A DNA stretch of 64,000 nt from the NCBI RefSeq assembly GCF_949628215.1, contig NC_134279.1:52874266-52938265 (forward strand). Reading direction: 5' to 3'. The notes beneath the pieces were generated by a model that had not been told where the DNA came from, did not search any database, and worked only from the letters and a program-made list of their open reading frames with translations. Below are positions 1 to 11,650 of this stretch, in pieces. Source of the DNA: Phalacrocorax aristotelis (lineage: Eukaryota; Chordata; Aves; Suliformes; Phalacrocoracidae). The position numbers and the translations under genes were made by a program. Every line of letters begins with the position of its first letter. The first letter of the stretch is position 1.

Positions 1-725
1 GCAATGCGCCTTCACAGTGAAGAAGGCCAACGCCATCATGGGCTGTATTATGAAGAGCACTGCCCACAGGTCAAAGGAAGTGATCCTTCCCCTCTACTCA
101 GCATTGGTGAGGCCACACTTTGGAGCACTGCCTGACCAGGTCTGGGCTCCCCAGTACAAGAGAGACATGGACTTAATGTCGTGAGTCCAGCACAAAGATG
201 ATTAAGGGACTGCAGCATCTCTCATATGAGGAGAGGCTGAGAGAGCTGGGACTCTTCAGCCTGGAAAAGAGAGGACTCACGGGGACCTCATGAATGGGAA
301 TAATGGGTCGGGTGGGAGTATATCTCAGTGGCAGAGCATTGTCCATGCTCATTGCAGGGGGTTTGGACTAGATGACCTTCAAAGGTCCTTCAAACTCAAC
401 CTATTCTATGATTCTAAAAATACTTGATGGGCGGGAACAAGGATGAGCGAGACAGACTTCCCAGTAGTGCCCAGTAACAGGTCAAGAGGCAATGGGCACA
501 AATTGAAATGCAGGAGAGTCCATCTGAACACAAGATGACACTTTTTTTACTGTGAGGGTGGCCAAACACTGGCACAGGTTGCCCAGAGAGGCAGTGAAAT
601 CTTTGTCTGTGGAGATATTAAAAATCTGATGGCCATGGTCCTGGGCAACTGGTTCTAGCTGACCCTGCTTGAGCATGGGGGTTGGCCTAAATGATCTCAA
701 AAGTTCACTTTCAAACTAAGTGATT
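1..725 (+). repeat. CR1 LINE 3' portion, interrupted by a nested SINE
   Basis: The sequence follows the avian CR1 consensus as I remember it: end of ORF2 (ATCCTTCCCCTCTACTCAG, AGGAGAGGCTGAGAGAGCTG) to about 300, then from about 417 (ACTTGATGGGCGGGAACAAG, TTGCCCAGAGAGGCAGTG) to the 3' end (CTTGAGCATGGGGGTTGGCC, GTGATTCT) near 720. The two halves join at adjacent consensus positions, so about 115 bp between them was inserted later. The copy is diverged and non-coding, and it starts before the window. Confidence 0.85.
303..417 (+). repeat. Short tRNA-headed SINE with a CR1 3' tail, nested in CR1
   Basis: The head at 314-340 (containing GTATATCTCAGTGGCAGAGC) matches the 5' end of vertebrate tRNA-Cys from memory at 24 of 27 positions, covering the acceptor strand, the A-box region and the D arm. 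From about 341 the sequence switches to the CR1 3' end (GGGGGTTTGGACTAGATGAC) and finishes ATTCTATGATTCT. A tRNA head on a CR1 tail is the structure of CR1-mobilised SINEs reported in songbirds. The exact ends and target duplications are unclear. Confidence 0.6.
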
Positions 726-3525
726 CTCTTGATATCCAATAAGACTAGAAACATGGTTTTTTGCAAGTGCAAGGCAATGCAGTCCCTAGTACAAGGGGAT
801 CAGCTGCCAGAATAGAGACTTTTCAACCTGCATATTTAACATACAGACGTGAATGAATAAGCAAAGTTGATGAGCCAAGGATACCCAAAAAGCAGCATTT
901 GCTCTTCAGATAAACCCCAGGGCTATTGTCCCTGCTTATATGAAGAGGAGATCAGCAAGGACGTGCTTTAGAGTTGCATTACAGTCCTCATAGTGGATAA
1001 TTATCCAAGTTGTAGACCATACTACTGCATTTTTAACAGGGAACAGATTGCCACCGCCATCTTTTTAGGCGGCAGACTACGGTCCCCAGGCAAGATAAAA
1101 TCTGCTGTTTCCACCAAGTTTCTGCAGACATTGTGGACCAAGCTGACTTAGAAATTGCTGCCTAGCACCTAAAGGAAGATAATTCTTACAGCTTGCTTCA
1201 CAGGTTTGGTAGGAAGACAGCTGAAACTTGGGAGGAGCCAGAAGCTGCTAATTTGCTTATTGGTGTTATCTTGTCTCTTTGCTTTATGCTTATGCCTTGT
1301 CAGCAAGGCAGCAGGATTTAAAATCATAGCCAACTTCTTTTCCAAGCCTTTGAGAACTATGACTTTGATACTGTGGGTTTTGGCAAGACTGAAAAAACAG
1401 ACAAGTGCTTGATATTTTAACTCCAAAATGTTATCTCTGCGTAATCTAGAGTATGAATTTGTAAAAGGCCAGCTGTTACATGTTATGCAAATCTTACTCC
1501 ATATTTAACAAAATGTAAGAAATTCTGCACCCAGTACAGAGATATAAACTGAGACTTCTCCATACAGGCAGGCTTTACAGCAGAGCAGCTAATGTACGAT
1601 AAGCCCACACCCTAGATTATCACTTACAATTTAAGTAAACAGATTACTGCCAGAATATTTCAATACTTGTCTGATCATTCATCATCTGCTATTTTATCGA
1701 CAATGATGAAAAAATTAGCAAACAACCATTGTTACTTGTGGATGTTTAGGAGGAGGTTAATTTCAATCAGTCAAAAGGGATTTAATAATTAATATAGTTA
1801 GAGATGTCAAGGAATTCTGACACTTCAAAAATTCCAAAATTATGTGCACGGGAAAGGTAAGAGTTAGTACATACAAGTGATGAGGTGCTCTCTTCCTACA
1901 TAAAAACAGAGCTAAAAAGCTGAAGATTATGTAAATGGATTAGGAAAGCTGTAGATTCCTCTCCCAGCTGCTTTGTTTGCAGATTTTACAGTGCCTTGAT
2001 GTTACAGCAATAAATCAGGATGACTGTGTTCAGCCTACTTACCTTCTCTTGCAAGGACAAATCTTTGTTAACCGTCTCTACACAGGGCAGAACAGAGCAA
2101 AGGACCATTGCAGCAAAGCATCAACATAAGGGTTGGATGATTTAATACAAACTGTGTAGTCTGGCAGGAACTCCCAGTATCCAGAGCCACATTTTTCAGT
2201 TTCAGCAGGGCAGAGAACATACTGCCCTGTTCTCCAACACTCATTTAACTTATTATGGAATGCCAATATCAGAACAAACTGTCAACCACACTTTTAAAAC
2301 CACAGCATTTACAAAATAACATTACAGGAATTCCTCTTTGACTTCAGATTCACAATATACAGCAAGTCCTTTTTTATTGTCTGCTTTTAAGGCAACAACG
2401 TATTTTAGGTCATGACAGTTCTTTATATATACAACACATGTTAGAAGAACCAGTATGAAACTTAACAAATGCACTGAGTGCTCTGCAACATGCTACTCCA
2501 TGCTCTGTAACATGTTACCTACTAAGAAATAGGCTATAAAGGCAAAATACACGTTGTAAAATGGTGACAGAGAGCAGGTGAGAAGAAACATGGAGAGACA
2601 GATTTTCTTCATAATTACTTTCATTTGAAAAGGTGAAAAGATATCAACAAAGTAATACTGACTGCAGTATTACTAATTCCCCTGTGTTTTTTCATTCATG
2701 TTTTACCCCCCCCAACCCAAAGGAGACGGTAGTAAAAAACAACATGAGGAGGAAATCAACAGTCCCTAAGCCCACATGGCTGGGTGCTAGGGAAAGGGCA
2801 TAGTAGCACAAGTCAGACAGTGGCAGCTCAACAGGTTTTAAAATACTCTGTTTGGAAATCTGATGACACAATTTTGCTTTCTGATTTCTCTACCCTTAGC
2901 TTTGCTTTCAAACTGCTTTCTTTAGGTTCATCATGAAGAAACTCTGTTCAACATGGAATTTCACAATCATAAACCCTCTGGCCTTCCACACATAGGTACA
3001 CACTGTCACACTTCCACACTGTCATTGAGTAATCCTTGACCATACAACTGCCACTACACTTACTGCTATATATGTAATGTGCAAAGGAATGTTAATGAGT
3101 TGAATAGAAACAGTTCAGCAGAGCTAGACATTTAATCAGACGCAATGTTTTGAAGAAAAAACAAATTCACCTGCCATTACTGAATCACCACCTCAAAGGC
3201 ACGTCTGCCATGCAGGGAAGTAATAAGAGCTGGGGGCATTATAGCCCACACAGCCATTGTAGTTTATCCATACTCAGATCAAGAAAGTTAAATTATAATG
3301 CCCAAGGATCTCTCCATACATACTAAAGGTTATATCTGACAGGATCAATTAAATGTCACGAGCATCTTTGCTGCCACAGCTGGAGCACTTCAGATCACAA
3401 ACTGGTTTATTTCAAACTGATTTAGGTACTACATACTACATTGCCTTCTGGCATAAGTTATAAAGCAGCTAATAACAACAGTCATACACCTTCAGCCTGT
3501 GCACAGCACTTAGTGAAAATGTCAG

Positions 3526-3565
3526 TAGTTACCATAACTAGTTAGTTATGGTAACTAGTTAGTTA
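3526..3565. repeat. Perfect palindrome overlapping a 16-bp-spaced direct repeat
   Basis: 15-bp arms (3526-3540 and 3543-3557) flank a 2-base centre. In addition TAACTAGTTAGTTA occurs twice, at 3536-3549 and 3552-3565. Both symmetries share the same bases. Confidence 0.85.
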
Positions 3566-5052
3566 GATACAGAAAGCAAACAATTTCCACAAGTGAGAAG
3601 TGCTCAAGTCACAGCCCACAGCAGTAAGGTTGTAACGTGGCTCACCTACAACAGATACTATAGTGGCATGATTAAAATGGTGAAAAATCGCACTCCGCAT
3701 TAGCCCAGGCTAATCCAACATAAACATATCCTCATAGTAGAACCACTGCATTCCATTCCTTCAGAGCATCTGATGGTTGCATGAACACTAATAACTTATC
3801 ACAACTAAACACATACCCAACATTCCTTCCTTTTCTTCTGATGATGACTGATTCAAACGAAGACCATCTACTGGAACCGAATGTTGCATGATGACATAGC
3901 ACTGCCCTGGGTTATTTCTTTGCAAAAGGCACCTACACCCTTGGCCACTATACGAGGGAGTGCTAGAATGCTGCCCTGTCAGGACCTCTGTTACGGTTCT
4001 GTACAGCCCTGGCTTCTTTTACAAGGTGTTTTTACATCATGACCACTTTGCATAATCTGAGGAAGGATTTCACAGACATCATTACAAAATACAAAGCTAA
4101 TTTTACAGCTTTTTATCACCTCTTGTGGTTTGGTACCTTATTTCCCTACACTGACTGTTCTTCTAATGAGGGAAGCATGTGTCTTAGAAACTATGCCAAG
4201 GAACTTTTCTTGAGAAAGAACCCAAACTAATTTACAGTGTATGCAAACCGTGCTGAATGGTTCTTATGCCCAGGCAAGATAGCTATATTTGAAGAATGTG
4301 ACAACTGCTTAACTTTGCAAGCATGAGTACAGGCCAACCTTGACTGGAAAGCAAAGACATTCTAGGTTTGCAATATTTAACTCTCTATGTATGAGCTTAG
4401 TAGCAGACCCAGATTTGAATATTGTAATTAAAAAAAAAAAAAAGCAAAATTTCACTGCTGAGAAGTCAGCAGGTACTACACTTAAACAGGGCATGCAAAT
4501 AAAAGCTATTATTATTCTTTACTAATTGTTAAGTTTCCAAGTGATCTCAGTATTTCACTGTAGAAGATTGGAATAATGAATTATCTCAGGCTGAAATATA
4601 AAATAAGTGGGAGTATATCAGAGTATTTTGTAATTTAGAATATTTTTTTCTAAACTACACAGTAACTCCTGATTTTTCATTCATCTTTTCCTCTTTAGAG
4701 TTGTATAAAGCCTCTTCAGAAAGAGTTTTGTGATTGTATTTATTCTGTCTGTTGAAGAAATTGTCCAGTCATTAACAGATGGGTTTGTTGAGGTAACACT
4801 GACAACATATTTGACATTAGAAAATAACTGTAAATCTGAACCACACTATGAAAGAAATGGGAGTTGCAGATACAGGAAGTATGGATAGGGTATGCAAATC
4901 ATTAATAATTAATTAGGATAATAAAATTATCCTAACTGACCCAGACCAATTAACTGTTAGTGAAATGCATGGTATTTATTGTATTAACAGATATATCACT
5001 ACCAATGAAATTAGCCGATCAATTTTTTATTAATCAAACATAGCATCAATGA

Positions 5053-5190
5053 ACTACTGAAATAATGTGTAAATGGTTCTTAAAAGTTATATTAAAAAGT
5101 TTTTCCAGATAAAATATATCGGTGCTATACTACTGAAATAATCTGTAAATAATTCTTAAAACTTGTATTAAAAAGTTATGCCAGTGCTAT
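5053..5190. repeat. Two-copy tandem duplication, about 76 bp per unit
   Basis: Unit 1 (5053-5128) and unit 2 (5129-5190) both begin ACTACTGAAATAAT, share TTCTTAAAA and TATTAAAAAGTT, and both end in GTGCTAT. Unit 2 lacks about 14 bases and differs at several sites, so the duplication is not recent. Confidence 0.8.
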
Positions 5191-8100
5191 GCCTGCCAGT
5201 GTTCTAAATGTCTTCTGTAGCAAGACAAATTAGAAAGGAAATTCTGTAGCAAGGAAATTCATAGTTTAATTTAATAGTGTAGCATGCCCTGAGGGGAGAA
5301 AAAGTGTTTTCAACAAAGAGAAAACATCTGCAAAGTCACTTATTTATAGAGGCATGTGATAAACAGACTCATGTGCTCACTACGTTAAAAAGAATAACAT
5401 TGTTTTCTGATGAATTAACAAAGCTACCACGTATCATAACTTAATTAATCTGAGTTTCAAGATTTCATATTTATGTATTTGTTCTGCTTTGGTTTATTCT
5501 TGTGTATTAACCTTCTCAGTGCTGTAACACAATTCACTATTCTGGTTTGAAAAGTAGTCAGCCACGTTTTTAATTTCCAGAACAAGTAAATTAAGCTTCA
5601 TTAACAGGTAGACTTTCTTTTATGTAGCACTTCTTAATCAAAGGTTACAAAGGTTATCATGAGGATAATCTAGGTGGTCAGAGGACTGAAGATCAACAAA
5701 TTGCTTTTTTTAAAATTTTCTTATGTAAGTATGATGGCTGAGTTCCAGTTCTCCTACTCTGAAAGCTACTCTGAGTCAACAACACGGTAGACATTTTGGA
5801 GAAGTTACAACAAACTAAAAAATACGAATTTTATTGCTGCCTGTTATGCCTTACAAAAAGTTTCTGTTTTGAAAAATTTTTCACCAAAAATTATTTCAGA
5901 AAATGACTTGCAAAAACAGAATAACTAACGAAAGACGCTTTTTCCTTTGACATTTTTGGACATCAAATATGCTGTCAGAAGGCAACTGACTAAGCAACAA
6001 CTAGCAGGGTCATACGTGTTTGCAGAGATAACACTTAGAATTGAAGGCAGGACAATAACTAGAAGAATTCAATAAAAATAAGGTAGATAATACTTAGTCT
6101 GAAGAACAGGAAAAAGTTTCTTACATGTTTGGACTTCTGCTAAGAGACAGTTTCTCAAGGAAACCAATTGCAACTCTCATCCTGAGACATTTAAAGCTCA
6201 AAAGCTGAACTCCAACTCAATGTAGAGCACAGCCTTGCACGGCAGAGAGAGGGACTGTGGAGCCCAAAGAAAACCCTTCTCTCTTCTGCGATTGTATAGC
6301 AGAGTTACTGGATGCGAGCTCCCACTCATCTCCCAGGTTTAACAAAGACTCAGAATCAACTGTTACATAATCACTAGTTCTTTTAGACACGTTCCTCCTT
6401 CAGCCATACCTTACTCATAGCATAGCCTTGGTGAATGCAGATCGCCTGACAGGAAAGTAAGATAAGGTTTGTGGGATGGTATTATCTTCTACAAGACCAC
6501 CTGATGTAGTTGGAAAAAAGACAAGTTTAAGGCACAGAACTATGTGTTCTGGTTTGAAAGGATAAATAAAGATTTGAACAAATTGATCCCCGTTTATCTT
6601 ACTTATTTTTAAAAATTGAACAATTTTAAAGAAAAATATTATTTCCCCGTGGCAAGGGAGAGCCAGTGAGGTAATTAATAGGGCAAAGAACGTCACAGAG
6701 GAACAGTACTGCTACTGGTAATATTAGATGTTCTTGTGAAAGAAACTATGTGGAAATGATTAAAGACCTTCAAAATATTAAACACATTTAAAAAATCATC
6801 ATGGAATTCAAATGTCATGAGACACAAACAATGATTACTGCTTCCAAGAAAGTATCACAAGAAATAACTTTCTTGGTAATTCCATTCCAGATGAAAGAGT
6901 GATATATTAACACTGAAAAACTGAGCCCTGAAACCACCCAGTAAATCATTTAACAGAGTTTCGCAGATAGTATCAGGAAATGTTTTTAAAAAGCCTATCT
7001 CCCCAAGACACAAATCACTGTATTATGAGTCTCAGATATGAAAAAATTCTTTGTGCTAGCTTTAAGCTTTATTATTATAAAGATGAAATATTCCAAATTT
7101 GATTAAATTTCAAGTTGTTCACACTTTTTGTACATTTTAAATTTACATCTTGTAATCATCTTTTCTTATTTATTTTTCCTAGAGTTAAACAGTCAATCAC
7201 ATAACCAACTAAAGGACCTGGTATGTAAATCCAAGGTGCAGCAGGAAGTGACGGAAGTAATTCATTAGGTAATCTCTGGTCCTCTACTAAATCAGTGTCA
7301 GAGAGTGATATTTCTATCACTCTCTCACTAAAACAGTGTTTCAGAAAGCAGCATTCTTCAGGGAAGACTGAGATTCTTGTCTTAACAACTTTTTTAAATT
7401 TAATGAGTTTTGGGGAGAGGCGAAATGTCCATTCCAATGTTAAGAGGTAAATCTCAAGTAAAGGTGTATCTTTTGCCTCCCAAATCTTTGCAGTGCGATA
7501 TCAACTAGACATTGCACTTTACTTCTTGTCCTAACAAGTCACGTTGCTGGCATACAGCAGTTTGTTCCACTCAAAAGTGGGGGCAAAAACCCTCCAGTGC
7601 TTCATAAATGATTTACTAAATATGTCTTGAGATGAAAGGTACATACAGAATGCAAGATAAATACACATCTTCAACAAAGCATTAATACAAAAAGTGCAAC
7701 TTCTTGTCAACAGGTTGCAGTACGCACTGTTACAAGCATAACCAAAATCCTAGCTATGTCTTCAAATACTGAGGTCATGCCAACGCAATTCCATAAAGTC
7801 CTTCTGCACTACTGCTGAAAGCTGTATAATGGAGGTATTCCTCATGGAAAATCTTATTTTAATTGCTCTGTAATGGCAGCATTTTTCAATGCTGCACTTA
7901 CCAGTGTTACAAAGAGGGAATGTGCTAACACCATTTGATATCTTCTATTTCTGAAAGCATTTAGTTCTAAACAATGCTGTGTAAGACAGAACAACAAGAA
8001 ACACAAAACAGCACCAAGACCAGGAAGGGCACCTGCCAAACACATCACATTGTTTCCCTAATCTACTCATCTTATAATGTTGAACTCTGACTATATTTAT

Positions 8101-11100
8101 ATTCTGTTGCTGTAAATTACTTTCTTCTAATTGATATGAAAAGCTCAAGTTTTTCAGTGACTTTTCTCTTTCCACAGAGCTTCGCTCAGGCAGCCATTGG
8201 TCCATTGCTAAGATTATTCCACTGAAACACATTATCGTGGCATAAACATGAGCTGCCAGAAATTGTGGATTTGCAGAGGCTTTGGGAAATCTGTCATTAG
8301 GCTTTATTTTATGGGAGGACAGGCTGCACAAAGAAACACCACTCAATGAGCCAAAATTTAAGATCTTAAAAGTTACTACATCTGAGCTAGTGAGAATTTG
8401 AGAATACATATCTCTAGGCTTTCCTGATACGAAAACCCTCTTTGACGGATTGTTTAGCTATGACAACTATTTTATTATGAAAAAAAAAATGTTTGTTTCA
8501 TAAAGATCAGGTATTGATTAAAAAGAGTTCTTACTACAAATACATATCCATATTACTTAAATAGACTGTAAACCAATAATCTTATTTTCCTTACTGGAAC
8601 CAGGTTAGATGTAGGTTCCTGTAAAGCACTAGAGAATACCTCAACATCTTAATTCTCCTCTTTATTCCCTTCCAGCTTTTGCATACCATCCTCCTATTTG
8701 CCATCATTCTTTTCTTTGTTACATACTTTCAGCTTGTACACCTCTCTGTAACTGAGTCGACTGGTTGCTAATACATGCTTACTCATTAATTTGGCAGTGA
8801 TGGACACAATTGCATTTTATAAACTCCTGGAAAGCCGTGGGGTTTTGATGACCCAATCATTCATCACAGGCCTACACTTCTTTTGGCATTAGCTTTCTAA
8901 CCAGAACTCATTGGATACATTTCCAACTGGCAGAGTGAATTCACATTGCAAAGATGACCCTGAAATTTGTGCTTGATAGTTTGCATGTATTATGTGCTGG
9001 AGTAGACAGTATTTGTGTGGTGAAAATAGTTTACTCATTTGGCACAAAAAGAAATGATAATGCCATTCATCAGAAAAACATACAGATGGCAGTTGGATTG
9101 TCTCAGCAAGGTTTCATATTCTGTATTCTCACTCTCAAGTAAAGTTGTTGCTTAGTTTTCACTATGATTCATCTGATGCTGCCTGGTGGGCAACTACAGT
9201 GCTAAAAGCCTAGTGGGTACAGAGAATACAGCCCAGCAGGCATTCCAGGACTTCTCTGATGTCCAAATTTGCACTTTCAGTAAAAACTAACACATTTCCA
9301 AATACATTCTTGCCTATTCTGACTTCCTTTCCCAAGATCTCTGCAATATCTTTTATTCTGTTGTCATCTGGAAACATTTTATGCTTCTGTTTGAACACCA
9401 GTTCATAAATCTCTTTTGAAAGAAGGATCATTCGGAAAATAATCCTTGAACTCACTATATCTACTCTGTTGCTTTGTGTATGTTAAGTATGTGATCAGGA
9501 AAATCTGTAAGATTGACTGATTGACAGACTGACAAATTCTACCTAATTAGTACTCACCAGATTTAGCCAGTCATCTTCAGCACTTCATGCAATGTTTTAC
9601 CAATGTAAGATCTTGCTTTTCTAATTCTAAATACCTAAAGATTTGCATGAATCAAAGAGAATTATTCAATGGTATTATGTCTCTCACCAAGTTTAAAAAT
9701 ATTTCAAACCTGAAGTGAAAAAGTAATGTGATATAAACTGCACAAAAACTAAGCATAAGATGAAAAAGAGTGGATGTGCAAGAAAAATAACATTATGGAA
9801 TGCAATTTGCATTCTGGATGCTATCTTGGAAAAAAAACAGCCTTTGAAAGATTATTATACATTTAAAAATCTACCAAACAATACAAATAAATGACTGACT
9901 TAAGATGGGTTCACTTCAGAAGCAGTTTATTACCACCTGCACTACTAGAGTAAAATATTAAAAAGAAACCCCGCACCTGAAGATTTTCTCCCAGTTAGTT
10001 CCAACTAGAGTTTTTATCCATGAAACAAAATCAGTAATGAACAAAATTATTTTAATACACTGCCATACAACAAATAGCGTACTTAGCAACCAGCCTCCCC
10101 CCTCCCCCCCATACTCTTTGAATATCAAATATACACAAACACAATACATTTGCTATGGTTAAGACAGAAATCTAGCCACAAAGACAGCTTGCCCCATACA
10201 GTACAGGAGATCTACAAGAAAGAAAGGAATAAAATTCAATTGTTACAACCCCCTCTTTTAACCACATCATCCCCTTTAGGAATTCCCTGTAGTAAAGAAA
10301 TTTATTTTGATACAGACATCTTTTCTCTTCAAAACCAGCTCTAACACAGGAGCAAACACTGCTCTCTTAGTTTTTTTAAAGTGCTTTCAGATTTATGCTG
10401 ACCTAAATGTGAACAGAAGTTGCCCTATAAGTTTTAGAAATACTTGGCTAGACACCAAACGCTGCACTTACATAAGGCCATATAATCACCTGACACTTGC
10501 AGCTGCCTCGCTGATTTTCCAAGAATTTTAATCCTCTCATCCTGAAACTATCCCTTTAGTGAGAAAATATGTTTATTCTATTACTTATATGCTTTCTTTG
10601 GACACAGTTTCATTTATAAAACAGATGAATAGTATTTCCTACTCTCAAACACCAGAAATCAAGAGATTTCTTTGTACAACAAAGTGTGGCTTGTCATGTA
10701 AAAGGGCCCATTCCTCAACTGTCCGCTCCCAGGCTGTTTCTACACATTTACAAGCCTTTCTACAGAATAATGAAGCTTCCAGCTCTTCCATCCTGCCAAA
10801 CAGATCATCATGCCAGCAAGTAATGCACATAGGTGGTACAGAGCAATTACGAGGCTGTGCAAGAGCTGACCAGAGATAACTGCTTGATGGTTGGAGGCAG
10901 AAGTAACTTGAATTTCCAGTTATCATTGGTTTTGGTTTTATGTTTAAAATAGAATTCAAATATTCTTTAAAAAGAATAAAATATTCTTAAGCACAAGAAT
11001 GTCTAAATATATAACTAACGTATTCATTTTGCTTTAGTTCATATTTATGTCAGATATAAAATGTAATGGGTCAAATCCCTAGTCCCATGAAGTCAATGGA

Positions 11101-11394
11101 AATTTTAACTACAGACTTCAAAGAAGCCAAGATCCGTCTCATTATTACTCAAAATGTTTCTAATTAGTGACTATACAACTGGAGCTATTCATTAACAATT
11201 ATTTTGGTGGTTGGTTTTTTGCATGTGTAATTTACACTTACATCCATTGTAATAATCAAAGGTCGCTAAAGCGACAAGAGAATACGTTAAGAAGTTTCTG
11301 AACCACAAATTGTGGGAAGCCAGGACAATACTCCAGGGAATTACCACTTCGCTTCAAAAAGGATTATTGCATGCTTTTCTTACAACAACAGCGT

Positions 11395-11650
11395 AACAGA
11401 TTGGTTCAGATTGGAAAGGACCGCTGGAGGTCTTTGGTCCACCCTCTGCTCAAAGACAGTCAGCTAGAGCAGATTTTTCAGGCTATATCCACTCAGGTCT
11501 TTAATATTTCCAAGGACGAAGACTCCACAAGCTCTCTGGGCAACCTACTCCACAGTTTGACCACCCTTACAGTAAAAAAATATTTTTTCTTATTGCTACT
11601 ATTTCAGTTTGTGCCCATTGCCTCTTGTTCTGTCACTTCTTTGCACTGGT
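11395..11650 (-). repeat. CR1 LINE 3' fragment
   Basis: In reverse orientation it follows CR1: the 3' end at the left (TTCAGATTGGAAAGGACCGC), then TCTCTGGGCAACCTACTCCA, the conserved TTTGACCACCCTTACAGTAA and the GCCCATTGCCTCTTGTTCTG block at the right. The copy is diverged and 5'-truncated, as most CR1 copies are. Confidence 0.85.

Larger units (their letters stand above)
726..11394. other. Intergenic AT-rich region without recognised genes
   Basis: No frame here has a recognisable domain. The longest is 154 codons on the minus strand at 7945-8409, with no homologue I know and AT-driven codon use. Local structures are a palindrome at 3526-3557, a tandem duplication at 5053-5190, hairpins at 4913-4935 and 7300-7325, short A/T tracts and a C run near 10100. 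A short piece at about 11070-11135 resembles an old interspersed repeat common in sauropsids. Confidence 0.7.

Noticed and set aside
314-340. Possible functional tRNA gene
   Set aside because: Only the 5' part of a tRNA is present. There is no anticodon arm, T arm or acceptor 3' strand, and it runs straight into CR1 sequence.
482-700. 72-codon minus-strand frame
   Set aside because: It is the reverse strand of the CR1 3' region, not a gene.
7945-8409. 154-codon minus-strand frame
   Set aside because: No recognisable domain, no promoter or splice context, and AT-rich intergenic surroundings. Kept only as a point to check with RNA data.
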